In this document: in pieces, positions 51,203-59,421 of the stretch | How the letters are laid out: each line of letters starts with the position of its first letter | Numbering within the stretch: the first letter of the stretch is position 1 | Source: DASUNQ01 sp044866775 | GTDB lineage: Bacteria > Acidobacteriota > Thermoanaerobaculia > Multivoradales > UBA5704 | Length of the DNA: 64,000 bases | Direction of reading: 5' to 3' | Assembly: GCA_044866775.1 (NCBI GenBank) | Contig: JBIOUG010000145.1 | Span: 11,015 to 75,014, forward strand | Translations under genes and position numbers: made by a program | The notes under the pieces: generated by a model | Told to the model about the DNA's origin: nothing | Seen by the model: only the letters and a program-made list of their open reading frames with translations | Databases searched by the model: none

Positions 51203-51589
51203 CTACGCCTTGACTTCCACCGCGGCGGAGTCAGTGGGCATCTTCGGCTGTTCCTCCTTCTTCCGGCGCCGGCGCCGCTTCCGCGGCGTGATGCCGAACT
51301 CCAGGAGCAACTCGCTGTCGGGTCCGAGGTGGGCCTGAAGGCCGGGAGCCAGGCGGTTGCGGAGCTTGTTGACCCGCACATCCGACTGGCCGCGCAGCTT
51401 GGTGGTGTCCCGCAGGCGGGCCGTGATGCTCTCTTGCTGCTGGTCGAGAGAGATGAGCGTGGCGAGCTCGGTCTCGAAGGCCGCGAAGTCGGCCTGCAGG
51501 TGCGGCACGTCGGCGAGGATCGGCTTCATGCGGTCACGCAGCAAGATCCAGCCTTTGAGACGTTCGGCGAGGGAGTTGGGGAAGGGCAT
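51203..51589 (-). CDS. Helical protein with a basic tail, downstream of the palindrome array
   Basis: 128 aa: MPFPNSLAERLKGWILLRDR, DVPHLQADFAAFETELATLI, SLDQQQESITARLRDTTKLR and LLEFGITPRKRRRRRKKEEQ. The first 90 residues are predicted coiled and the tail is very basic, so nucleic-acid or membrane contact is possible. AAGGAG lies 8 nt before the ATG at 51589. The 12-unit palindrome array starts 112 bp upstream. No family was recognised. Confidence 0.55.
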   Translation of the reverse strand: MPFPNSLAERLKGWILLRDRMKPILADVPHLQADFAAFETELATLISLDQQQESITARLRDTTKLRGQSDVRVNKLRNRLAPGLQAHLGPDSELLLEFGITPRKRRRRRKKEEQPKMPTDSAAVEVKA

Positions 51590-51957
51590 GGGGCGTTCTC
51601 CTTTCAAGAGAAGGGTTGAAGGGATCGAGCGTCGCCGCGTGGACCGCGACGGCTCGGGGACGACGACGGGTTGGCGACGGCGGGAACCGCTGGCGAACCG
51701 CAGTTGGGCGGCAACTACGGTAGTTGGCCGCCGACTACGGTAGTTGGCCGCCGACTGTGACAGTTGGCGCCCGACTACGATAGTTGGCCGCCAACTACGA
51801 TAGTTGCCCGCCGACTGTGACAGTTGGCCGCCAACTACGATAGTTGGGCGCCAACTACGGTAGTTGGCCGCCGACTGTGGTAGTTGGGCGCCAACTGCGA
51901 TAGTTGGACGCCCACTGCCGTAGTCGAGCGCCGACTGTGCCAGGGTGGCCGGCTCTC
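51590..51957. other. Intergenic gap containing the palindrome array
   Basis: 368 nt between two minus-strand genes. It holds the repeat array (51701-51940), a 111-nt leader of the 128-aa gene and 17 nt after the array. I see no other gene. Confidence 0.5.
51701..51940. repeat. Twelve tandem 20-bp palindromic units
   Basis: Units of exactly 20 bp begin at 51701, 51721, 51741 and so on to 51921. Consensus: TAGTTGGCCGCCAACTACGA, with variants. Unit ends and starts form dyads, e.g. CCAACTA/TAGTTGG around CGA, and paired changes keep symmetry (ACTGTGACAGT at the 3/4 and 6/7 junctions). GTTGG/CCAAC also pair around the centre of each unit. Twenty bp does not divide by three, so it is not coding. 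The last two units are degenerate. Confidence 0.9.
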
Positions 51958-52287
51958 TCACGTCCTGAACTCCAGCGCCGAGGCCACCTCGAAGTCCTTC
52001 GCGGTGAGACCGCCGGCCGCGGGGGTCGAGAGCGAGACCGCGACGCAGCCGGGCGTGACGGTGATCGTGGCTTCGTGCTCGTGGTGCTCGACGACGGCGG
52101 CCAGGGCGCCGGCGAAGGCGGCGCCGGCGAAGAGGCTCGGGACCGTCCAGGTGCGCAGGAGCTCGTCGCCGGTGGGCGCGAGCTGCCACGTCGGGACGTC
52201 GCGCAGCATCATCTGGATGCGCTCGGCCTTGAGCTGCTCGGTGATGGGGGCGGCCGGTGCCGCGGCGGGGGGGCGGGGCTCGTTCAT
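51958..52287 (-). CDS. Pterin-4a-carbinolamine dehydratase-like protein
   Basis: 109 aa. The core resembles PCD/DCoH: PTWQLAPTGDELLRTWTVPS, FAGAAFAGALAAVVEHHEHE and VSLSTPAAGGLTAKDFEVAS. The PCD signature has EHHP and later THxxGGLT; here HH is kept but the following Pro is Glu and the third His is Pro. Two of the three catalytic-site residues thus appear changed, and it may bind rather than dehydrate pterin. GGGAGG lies 6 nt before the ATG. It lies upstream of the palindrome array and is divergent from the HTH gene. Confidence 0.65.
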   Translation of the reverse strand: MNEPRPPAAAPAAPITEQLKAERIQMMLRDVPTWQLAPTGDELLRTWTVPSLFAGAAFAGALAAVVEHHEHEATITVTPGCVAVSLSTPAAGGLTAKDFEVASALEFRT

Positions 52288-52493
52288 GGGATACCTCCCT
52301 TCATGGGGACCGTCCCCGGGCGGGGCGTCCAGGGCGGATGGGGCCGAACGGCGGAGGGGCCGCTGGTGTGATCCCTTCGGTCTCGTGGTATAGTCTGTGG
52401 TTAGCGGCGCCATGCCGCGCATTATCCACGAGCATCCTGTCTATGTCAACAGGTGCCGCCAACAATCCATCGGCAACGCTCGTGACCTGGTGT

Positions 52494-52499
52494 ATGATC
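52494..52499 (+). promoter_or_regulatory. -10-like hexamer of the HTH gene (leaderless)
   Basis: TATGAT lies 5 nt before the ATG at 52505, with TCGGCA 17 bp further upstream as a weak -35 (4/6). There is no Shine-Dalgarno. A start at the ATG itself is predicted. A 7-bp dyad, CTCGTGG/CCACGAG, spans 52382-52432 upstream. Confidence 0.45.
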
Positions 52500-52504
52500 A
52501 CGCC

Positions 52505-52909
52505 ATGAAAGCCATCCCAGAAGCCAGGGAGCAGGTCGAGAAGGTCTCGCAGGCGGTCCAACGCCACATCCGCGAGCAGGGGCTCACCTACCGTGACGTC
52601 GAGGACCGGCTGGAGATGGGGCGGGACTACCTGTCGCAGCTCCTCCGCGGCTCGGTGGACCTCAAGCTCAAGCACCTCATGGGCATCCTGGCGGAGACCG
52701 ACCTGCCGCCGGAGCGCTTCTTCGCCAGGGTCTACGGCCTCCTGACGCCGGAGCAGGGCGCCCGGCTCGAGTTCGAGAAGGACATGGCGACGGTCGAGCG
52801 GACGGTCGTCCGCGACCTCATCTGGACGTTCCGGAAGAAGGGCCTCCTGAGCGAGGACGAGACGGCGGTCTTCCTCGGCAAGCTCGACCACGAGCAGTCG
52901 CGGCGCTAG
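52505..52909 (+). CDS. XRE-like HTH protein
   Basis: 134 aa. HTH region about residues 20-60: HIREQGLTYRDVEDRLEMGR, then DYLSQLLRGSVDLKLKHLMG, the Cro/C1-like layout (Q/T-V...LGS...LL). The C-terminal part, DMATVERTVVRDLIWTFRKK then LSEDETAVFLGKLDHE, is helical and unassigned. It is divergent from the pterin-dehydratase-like gene; the 217-nt gap between them carries a dyad and promoter-like elements. A regulator of one or both of its neighbours is inferred. Confidence 0.7.
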   Translation: MKAIPEAREQVEKVSQAVQRHIREQGLTYRDVEDRLEMGRDYLSQLLRGSVDLKLKHLMGILAETDLPPERFFARVYGLLTPEQGARLEFEKDMATVERTVVRDLIWTFRKKGLLSEDETAVFLGKLDHEQSRR

Positions 52910-52945
52910 CGGCCCGCCTGGGAGGAAGTCTCTGCTCGGCGGGCG

Positions 52946-54271
52946 CTAGTGGCCGCCGGCCTGGCCGGCGCCGAGGAGCTTGAGCTCGGCCTGGGCCTGG
53001 CGCAGCAGGCGGAGGACGGCGTCGCTCTCGCGCGCCACCTCGGCGATCTTCATCAGCGCGGCGAGGAGATCGCGCGTCACGCCGAGCGAGCGGAAGATGG
53101 GGATGGCCTCGCTGATGGTGCGGACGACGGAGGCAGCCTTGGCTTGGCGGGCGTAGACCTCGGCGAGGTCGAGCGAGACCACGGCTGCCGCGTACGGAAG
53201 ATCGCGCGCCAGGTACTCCTCGCGTACGCGGCTCAAGTAGAACTCCGCGCTGCCGTAGAGGCGCAGCTCCCGGTCGATCTCGCCGCGCTGCCATTCGCGG
53301 CGGAGGAGGAGCAAGTCGTCGTCGCAGTCTTCGTAGAGGGGCGAGGTCTTCACCCAGAGAGTGTGCGCCTCCTGCGGTGCACCAAGGTCGAGATAACAGC
53401 GCCCGAGGTTGTGCAGGGCAGCACGCCGCAGCGGACCGTCGTCCGGGCGCGTCAGCAGGTCCAAAACGCGCAGCAGCGCTTCTCGGGCAAGGTCCGGCTC
53501 GCCGGCATAAATCTGGCTGACTGCGAGCTTGATGAGCGCCGCAGCCTCGCTTGGTACATCACGAAGATCGCGATAAATCGCTATTGCTTCGCCGAGCAGT
53601 CGAGTCGACTCACCGAATTGCCTTTGGAAATACCGGAGCGACGCCAGCAGAAACTGGTAGAGCGCGCGTAGAGAGGCGTCTCCAGTTCCTTCCTCTAGAA
53701 ACCTGCTGGCAGTGTCAAAGGCAAGCTCCGCCTCACCGAGGTCGCCGCGCACGCGCAACGCGTTCCCCACCTCGCACCAGGCGCGTGCCTGGGTATCAGC
53801 CACGAGAGACGCTGGCGCCACTCGCCTCCGCGCGGCCGCCAGAGCCACCTCGACTGCCAAGCGTGCATCCCGCAGCATCGCGTTGTGATCCTTGAACCGG
53901 GCGGCGTAGGCGCGGTCACTGAGGGCAGAGGCGACCTCCAACGAGGCGAAGCGGCCGATGTTGCGTGCCTTGAAGAACCGCCGGTCTTCTGGGAGTCCAT
54001 CGAGAGAGGCGAGAAGTGCCTTGACGCCGAGATGCCGCCGGGCGAGGGCTTTCCCGGCCTCGTTGCTGCTCTTGGCGAAGGCGGCGTCGTAGGCGCCCGC
54101 AGCAGGGTTCTCCGCCGGTTCCCAACGAGCAAGGCGCAGATACTCAAGGCAGGCTGGACAGCGCCGCAGGACGTGCCGGAACACGCATTCCCGCTCGTCG
54201 GGACTCGCGGTGTTGGCCGCAAAGCGGTCCAGCACCTCACGCGGGATGTCGTGCGGACCGCCTGAGCTCAC
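52946..54271 (-). CDS. TPR protein with zinc-finger-like N-terminus
   Basis: 441 aa. N-terminal HxxxCxxC motif (FRHVLRRCPACLEYLRLARW) like the anti-sigma/zinc-finger head of regulators. The rest is helical with tetratricopeptide-type repeats: DTQARAWCEVGNALRVRGDL, GEAELAFDTASRFLEEGTGD, AALIKLAVSQIYAGEPDLAR, LGRCYLDLGAPQEAHTLWVK and YAAAVVSLDLAEVYARQAKA. No membrane segment is seen. Such proteins in Acidobacteriota often belong to sigma-factor or regulatory loci, but no partner is obvious. It is 61 nt downstream of the small secreted-protein gene on the same strand. Confidence 0.75.
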   Translation of the reverse strand: MSSGGPHDIPREVLDRFAANTASPDERECVFRHVLRRCPACLEYLRLARWEPAENPAAGAYDAAFAKSSNEAGKALARRHLGVKALLASLDGLPEDRRFFKARNIGRFASLEVASALSDRAYAARFKDHNAMLRDARLAVEVALAAARRRVAPASLVADTQARAWCEVGNALRVRGDLGEAELAFDTASRFLEEGTGDASLRALYQFLLASLRYFQRQFGESTRLLGEAIAIYRDLRDVPSEAAALIKLAVSQIYAGEPDLAREALLRVLDLLTRPDDGPLRRAALHNLGRCYLDLGAPQEAHTLWVKTSPLYEDCDDDLLLLRREWQRGEIDRELRLYGSAEFYLSRVREEYLARDLPYAAAVVSLDLAEVYARQAKAASVVRTISEAIPIFRSLGVTRDLLAALMKIAEVARESDAVLRLLRQAQAELKLLGAGQAGGH

Positions 54272-54332
54272 GGTAGCGGCATTCTATAAGAAACGGGCCA
54301 GTCGCAACACCACTTCTCCAGGGCGCGTGACT

Positions 54333-54695
54333 TCACGGAGCACAAGGAGTGCGGTGGCCGCTCGGATCGACGCAGGAGCCTTCATCATCTTGTGTACCAG
54401 GGCCTACTGGCACGCCCCCCGTCGGGCAGGGCCGCGGCGCGCCACTCGGATCGACGCACGAGCCATCCGCCGCAACCATGCTTCGCGGCCCACCCTCATC
54501 GCCCCCCCACCCGAGCCACTCCACCACCCGCTCCCACCATCCGCCAAGCCACCCGCCAGGCAATCCGCCCGGCCCGACCATGAGGGGCTTAGGCGGCACT
54601 GGCGGCGTGCCGTCCTCCGCGAAGCCGGCAGGCGCCGCCATCAAGAGACACAACCCCACCGCCAGCCCGAGGGCCGCCACGCGTAACCATTTCAT
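54333..54695 (-). CDS. Small secreted protein with a duplicated GSCVDPSG motif
   Basis: 120 aa. Signal peptide about 1-25 (LGLAVGLCLLMAAPAGFA). Mature region: Pro- and Gly-rich, Trp cluster (GGWLGGWWERVVEWLGWGG), then two copies of GSCVDPSG, followed by APRPCP and HRTPCAP. Each copy has two Cys, suggesting a disulphide per unit. GGAGG lies 7 nt before the ATG. It probably shares a transcript with the TPR gene. Family unknown. Confidence 0.6.
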   Translation of the reverse strand: MKWLRVAALGLAVGLCLLMAAPAGFAEDGTPPVPPKPLMVGPGGLPGGWLGGWWERVVEWLGWGGDEGGPRSMVAADGSCVDPSGAPRPCPTGGVPVGPGTQDDEGSCVDPSGHRTPCAP

Positions 54696-54871
54696 TGGAT
54701 TCCTCCTCCGGCGGGTCGCAGCCCGCGCAGAGCGGCGCGGGGCGCCCGCATTGGCATAGTGCCACACGCTGCCAACAGCGGGTCGGTAACGCCCAGGGCT
54801 CCCGCACGCTCGCCGGCTTTTCTTTGGCTAGGCCCCTTCGCTGTGGAGGGTCCAGTGGCCGTCGCCAGCGC

Positions 54872-56230
54872 TCACGCCGGCGCGCCGGCCTGGCGCAGCA
54901 GCTCGGCGATCTGGAGATGCCCCCGCCGGGTCGCCCAGGCGAGCGGCGTCGCCCACGGCTCGTCGTCCGGGAGGTTGGTCGGCGCGCCGCGGGCGAGCAG
55001 CAGCTCGACCATCTCCGGCAGATCGTTGCGGGCGGCCCAGGCGAGCGGCGTCGAGCGATAGTCCTCGTCAATGGCGGAGATCCGGGCGCCGGCGTCGAGC
55101 AGGATGGCCGCGCTTTCGGTGCGATGCGGCCGCGGCCGACCGCGACCGTCGCGGCAACAGAGATCGTGCAGGGGCGTCGCGAGCTGCCAGTTGGGGAGGC
55201 TCGGGTCCATCCCGCTCGCCAGGAGCAGGTGGAGCATGCCGGGATCGCTCAGCAGGTACGAGCGGCATGCGGTCAGCACCGGCGGCACCCGCGCGCCGGC
55301 CTCCAGCAGCCGCACCAGCAGGTCGCGCTTGCCTTGCTTGCACGCGGCGGCGAGCGCGCCGCCGCAGCCGGCGTCCGCCGCGGCGGGATCAGCGCTCACG
55401 CGGCGCACCGCCTCGTCGTCCTCGCCCAGCCAGATGAGGTCGTAGGCGTCGAGCGTGCCGCCGTGCGCGAGGAGCAGGGCGCGCAGCTCCGGCGTCCGGG
55501 CGGCGAAGGTGGCGCTGCCCGAGGAATCGATCGCGGCGTTGGGATCGGCGCCGTGCTCTAGGAGCAGCTCGACGAGCGGGCGGTCGCCGGCGCGCGCGGC
55601 GGCGTGCAGCGCCATCCCGCGCGGCGCGGCGGCGCCGTCCGGCCAGTTCGGATCGGCGCCGCGGTCGAGCAGCAGCTCGGCGACCTCGCGCGCCGATGCC
55701 GCCACCGCCCGGCACAGCGGCGTGCGCTCCGCGCGGTCGGGGTGGTGCAGGAGCTGGGGCTCGGCGTCGAGGAGGGCGCGCACGCGCGCCGCGTCGCCGC
55801 CGGCGGCGGCCTCGTGGATCGGGTGATCGGTCGCGGCCGCGGCGGCACGGCCGCGGCGTGCGCGGAGATCCTCGAGCAGGCGCGCGACCGCCGCGTGACC
55901 GCGATCCCGGGCGACGGTGACCAGGTCGTCGCCGCCGAGAGCCACCGCAGCCGGGTCGGCGCCCGCATCGAGCAGCACTTGGACCGCCTCGAGGTGCCCT
56001 TCGCGCACCGCGAGGTGGATCGGCTGGGTGTACCAGTACTCCGCCCGGTAGAGGTTCGGATCGCGCGCGAGCAGGCGACGCAGAGTGTCCTCATCGCCGG
56101 CCGCGGCGGCGCAGAGCACCTCCCACACGTCGCACGCGCGGCAGGACCACGGCCCGTACGGGAGCTCGAAGGCGAGGACGTCCGGCTTGATCATGCGCAT
56201 CATTATGGGCGCGGTCGGACGCCGAGCCAT
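54872..56230 (-). CDS. Ankyrin-repeat protein
   Basis: 452 aa. Repeated ankyrin blocks: QPIHLAVREGHLEAVQVLLD/AGADP, HPIHEAAAGGDAARVRALLD, TPLCRAVAASAREVAELLLD/RGADPN, MALHAAARAGDRPLVELLLE/HGADPN, TPLAWAARNDLPEMVELLLA, TPLAWATRRGHLQIAELLRQ. At least six to eight repeats over residues 35-450. N-terminal residues contain three Met, so the exact start is unclear (56230 or about 56203). No signal or membrane segment. A cytosolic protein-protein interaction scaffold; partner unknown. Confidence 0.85.
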   Translation of the reverse strand: MARRPTAPIMMRMIKPDVLAFELPYGPWSCRACDVWEVLCAAAAGDEDTLRRLLARDPNLYRAEYWYTQPIHLAVREGHLEAVQVLLDAGADPAAVALGGDDLVTVARDRGHAAVARLLEDLRARRGRAAAAATDHPIHEAAAGGDAARVRALLDAEPQLLHHPDRAERTPLCRAVAASAREVAELLLDRGADPNWPDGAAAPRGMALHAAARAGDRPLVELLLEHGADPNAAIDSSGSATFAARTPELRALLLAHGGTLDAYDLIWLGEDDEAVRRVSADPAAADAGCGGALAAACKQGKRDLLVRLLEAGARVPPVLTACRSYLLSDPGMLHLLLASGMDPSLPNWQLATPLHDLCCRDGRGRPRPHRTESAAILLDAGARISAIDEDYRSTPLAWAARNDLPEMVELLLARGAPTNLPDDEPWATPLAWATRRGHLQIAELLRQAGAPA

Positions 56231-56365
56231 TCAGAGACGGATCCTCGCCACCGCGCCCGCCGCGGTCGCCTGCAAGTCGGCGGCGATCCTCCGATAGCTA
56301 TCTGCCGGCTCCAGGTAGGCGTCGGGTAAGCTCTGCGACGCCGCCACGGATGAGTGAGGTACGCC

Positions 56366-57055
56366 ATGCGCATCGCCGCCTTCGCCGTCGCCGTCACCGC
56401 CCTCGTCGTCGCACCGCTCGGCGCCGCGACTATCGATCACCTCGTGCTCGGAGTCGGCGACTTGGAGGCCGGCGTGGCGCAGTTCCGCGAGCTCACCGGC
56501 GTCGAGCCGGCGTTCGGGGGAAAGCATCCGAGCGGCGGGACGCAGAACGCGCTGGCGTCGCTCGGGGGCGGGACCTATCTCGAGATCATCGCGCCGGTGC
56601 CGGGCGAGAAGCTCGATCCGCGGTTCGCGCGGCTGGCCGGGCTCCAGAACCTGACTCCGCTGACCTGGGCGGTCGGCGTCGAGGACGCCGCGGCGCTCGT
56701 CCCGGTGCTCCAGGCGCTGGGCCACAAGGCGCTCGGGCCGTTCCCGGGGTCGCGCGTCAAGCCCGACGGGCAGGTGCTCGAATGGAACATCGTGGCCATC
56801 GAGAGCACGAACCCCGCGCTGCCGTTCTTCATCCAATGGAAGGCGGGCTCGGCGCACCCGTCGACGACCTCGCCGGGCGGCTGCAGTCTCGAATCCCTCA
56901 AGCTGCACGACGCCGACCCCGCGGCGCTCAAGCGCCTCGGCGAGCGGCTGGGCCTCCAGATCGCGGTCGAGGCGGCCGCGGCCTCCGGGATGGGCTTTAC
57001 GCTGCGCTGCCCGAACGGCGCCGTCGAGTTCGCCTCTCCGAAGCCCTCGCCGTGA
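56366..57055 (+). CDS. VOC/glyoxalase-like protein with signal
   Basis: 229 aa. A short hydrophobic N-terminus (MRIAAFAVAVTALVVAPLGA) suggests export. Then the VOC superfamily start TIDHLVLGVGDLEAGVAQFR and LTGVEPAFGGKHPSGGTQNA. GTYLEIIAPVPGEKLDPRFA follows. The pattern matches Glyoxalase_3-type proteins, which have a HxE metal site (DH, LEI). Function is unknown. GAGG lies 8 nt before the ATG at 56366. Confidence 0.8.
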   Translation: MRIAAFAVAVTALVVAPLGAATIDHLVLGVGDLEAGVAQFRELTGVEPAFGGKHPSGGTQNALASLGGGTYLEIIAPVPGEKLDPRFARLAGLQNLTPLTWAVGVEDAAALVPVLQALGHKALGPFPGSRVKPDGQVLEWNIVAIESTNPALPFFIQWKAGSAHPSTTSPGGCSLESLKLHDADPAALKRLGERLGLQIAVEAAAASGMGFTLRCPNGAVEFASPKPSP

Positions 57056-57079
57056 TCTAACGCCGGCGCGCGAGAAATA

Positions 57080-57235
57080 GCGCACGGCCGCCACGGCGCT
57101 CTCGCGCCACGTGCCGAAGCTGTGCCCCTGGTGGGTGTAGAGCGCCTGCGGGGAGAGACCCATCCGCCGCAGGCCGGCATACAGGGCGGCGCGGCCGCCC
57201 GCCGAGGTGCCGGCGTGGACCCGCCGGTCCGGCCT
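57080..57235 (-). pseudogene. Esterase tail remnant
   Basis: The minus-strand frame reads HAGTSAGGRAALYAGLRRMG, SPQALYTHQGHSFGTWRESA and VAAVRYFSRAG before the frame closes near 57060. This matches the C-terminus of secreted-esterase-type alpha/beta hydrolases: a GHSF-like His motif with TWRESA. No start or nucleophile region is present. It abuts the DyP remnant on the other strand. Confidence 0.45.
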
Positions 57236-58569
57236 GGCGAGCGTCGAGAAGCTGCCGTCGACTACGTCCCGCAGTTGTTCACGGCGCTCGGGTCGATCGG
57301 CACCGTGCACTACGCGCGCAGCGCCTTCCTCGACGCTTCCACCCCCAACCTGCTGCCGGCGAGCCCGACCTCGACCGGCCCCTTCGTCGTCGCCATCATC
57401 TCGCAGTACGACGGCAGCTTCGACGCGTACATTCAGGACTTCGTCTCCCAGGTAGGCACGGTCTTCGACGCCCTGCTGCAGGTCGTGGTAGGGGGAGCCG
57501 CGGTGACGCCGGTGGCCGACAACGTCGCCGCCTTCGAGGCGTTCATCAAGGCCCAACAACGGTGCGACCTACTAGGCCTACACGGCAACGGTGCAGCAGA
57601 TTCTCGCTTCCCTGCCCGTCGCCGCGGAGCCGAGCTCGAATGGCTGAGGAGTGCTTCCTCAACATCGGGCTCACCGCCACCGGCCTGGCGACGCTCGGCG
57701 TCACCGCCCAACAGTTGGCCACGTTCGACGCCGCCTTCCAGCGCGGCGCCACGTCGTCCAACACCGCCACCCTGGTCGGCGACGTGGGCGAGAGCGCCCC
57801 CGCCAACTGGATCGGCGGCCTGTCCAACGGCGCCGAGGTGCACGTCGTGCTCAGCCTCTGGGTCGACGACGACCCCGCCGTGCTCGAGGCGGTGACGGCA
57901 CGGTTGCGCGCCGCCTTCGCGGCATCGACGTCGAAACCATGGCCGCCAAGGTGTGCGGCCGCTGGCGCAACGGCAACCCGCTCGAGCTCGTCCCCGACGG
58001 TTCGGCTCCCGTGCTGCCGAGCCAGCAGCTCAATGACTTCACCTACGTCAGCGCCACGGCGCCGCCGGACGACACGCTCGGGCTCCAATGCCCCATCGGC
58101 TCGCACATCCGGCGCAACAATCCGCGCAACGAGACGGTCCTCGGCACCGACAGCTCTCACCACCGCATCGTGCGGCGCGGCATGCCCTACGGGCCGCCAT
58201 ACGATCCGGCGCGCCCGGATGCCGTGCCGCGCGGGCTCATCGGATGCTTCATCAACGCCAGCCTCAGCAACCAGTTCGAGTTCCTCATGAGCCAGTGGAA
58301 CCAGCTCGCGGAGTTCGTGAAGTCGGCCTCGGGACCCGGGGGGTCGAGCGCTGGCAACGCAGTGTTCAACATCAGCGGCCAGGACGTCTTCCTGGGCGTC
58401 AACGACCCAGCGACGAGCTCGGTCACGCTCGCGGCCATCGGCGCCGGGGGGCATGAACAATCTCGTGCTGCAAGGCTTCTCGCGCCTGGTCACCACGCGC
58501 GGCGGAGCGTACTGCTTCCTGCCCAGCATCACCGGGTTGCGCTATCTCGCCGCCGCTTCCGCGGGCTGA
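57214..58569 (+). pseudogene. DyP-type peroxidase, multiply frameshifted and internally deleted
   Basis: Pieces in three plus-strand frames read as one protein. VPQLFTALGSIGTVHYARSA and AAFEAFIKAQQRC lead, then FLNIGLTATGLATLGVTAQQ and GDVGESAPANWIGGLSNGAE. The best match is LGLQCPIGSHIRRNNPRNET, the DyP haem-ligand region. HHRIVRRGMPYGPPYDP and GLIGCFINASLSNQFEFLMS follow, and a last shift gives NNLVLQGFSRLVTTRGGAYC and the stop. The stretch with the GxxDG motif is missing between RAAFA and KVCGRW. At least three indels make it non-functional. Confidence 0.75.
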
Positions 58570-58689
58570 GCCCTCGGCGTAGCGGCGCTCTCCGCGCTCG
58601 CTCCGCACGGATGACTCTCGCGGACTCATTCCGCGGCGGGGACCATGGCGATGTCCACGGGCTGCAACGCCACGATGAGGACCGACTTG

Positions 58690-59202
58690 CTACAGCTCAT
58701 TCTGGATCAGAAAATCGATGTGGTCGGTGCTGGGATAGGTCACGCCCTTCCGGGCGTAATGCGCGGCGAGCTGTCCCCGGTGGTGGTACCCGTGCGTCAG
58801 GAGGTGGTGGATGATGTCGAGGACCTGGGCATGATATTCCTCGCCGCTCGCCCGCCTGAAGTGGACGACGTCCTCCAGGCGCGTCACGATCAACCTCTCG
58901 AATGTCCGGCGGTTCTCTTCGAGACCGCGGAGAAGCTCTTCTCTGGTGAGCACGGGAAACGCCGACTGGGTTTTCTGCTCGCCCTCGATCCGCTCGAACC
59001 AGACGCATTCGCCGGCCACCACGTGACCCAGAAGCTCCCGTGGCCGGGTCTCCGGGTCCGGTTGTGAGTAGACGAACTCGATCCACCGGCGGTTCGCCCA
59101 GAGCGACTGCTCCACGAGCCGAAGGAGCTCTCTGGTCAGCGGTGCTCGATCGGCCCGAGCGGGCCCTTCCGACGCCGAAGCTGGGTCAATAGCTGGATTC
59201 AT
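58690..59202 (-). CDS. DinB-like protein
   Basis: 170 aa. Likely metal ligands: H in ELLGHVVAGECVWFERI, and HHLLTHGYHHRGQLAAH near the C-terminus. The DinB/YfiT-like four-helix layout is clear, with RWIEFVYSQPDPETRPRELL ahead. It is the third DinB-like gene in the window. A small membrane-protein gene follows on the same strand after 17 nt. Activity unknown. Confidence 0.85.
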   Translation of the reverse strand: MNPAIDPASASEGPARADRAPLTRELLRLVEQSLWANRRWIEFVYSQPDPETRPRELLGHVVAGECVWFERIEGEQKTQSAFPVLTREELLRGLEENRRTFERLIVTRLEDVVHFRRASGEEYHAQVLDIIHHLLTHGYHHRGQLAAHYARKGVTYPSTDHIDFLIQNEL

Positions 59203-59223
59203 GTGAGGTGCTCCTCTGGAGAA

Positions 59224-59406
59224 TCACGAGCGGGACATCCGTCTCAGCGTGCGCCAGGCCCAAAGGCAAAGAGCCGCGGCAACGAGGGTGCTGCCGACGT
59301 ACCACGGGTCTCTTGCCACGGCGAGACCTTCCTCGGCGGCACGCCAGACGTGTGCCAGGACGAGGAGGCCGAACACCGCACCGCTGGTCATCACGTAGGC
59401 CTTCAT
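59224..59406 (-). CDS. Small two-TM membrane protein
   Basis: 60 aa: TSGAVFGLLVLAHVWRAAEE, then PWYVGSTLVAAALCLWAWRT, two membrane helices (about 5-22 and 33-52). Too short to assign. It lies between the DinB-like gene and the 87-aa gene on the same strand. Confidence 0.5.
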   Translation of the reverse strand: MKAYVMTSGAVFGLLVLAHVWRAAEEGLAVARDPWYVGSTLVAAALCLWAWRTLRRMSRS

Positions 59407-59421
59407 CAGGGGCTCGTCCGT

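Noticed and set aside
51701..51940. CRISPR array
   Set aside because: Units are contiguous without spacers, 20 bp long and themselves palindromic; no cas genes are nearby.
51203..52189. A 328-aa minus-strand frame through the palindrome array
   Set aside because: It reads across the 20-bp repeats, which change frame each unit, and has no signature in the upstream part; the real gene starts at 51589 with a good ribosome site.
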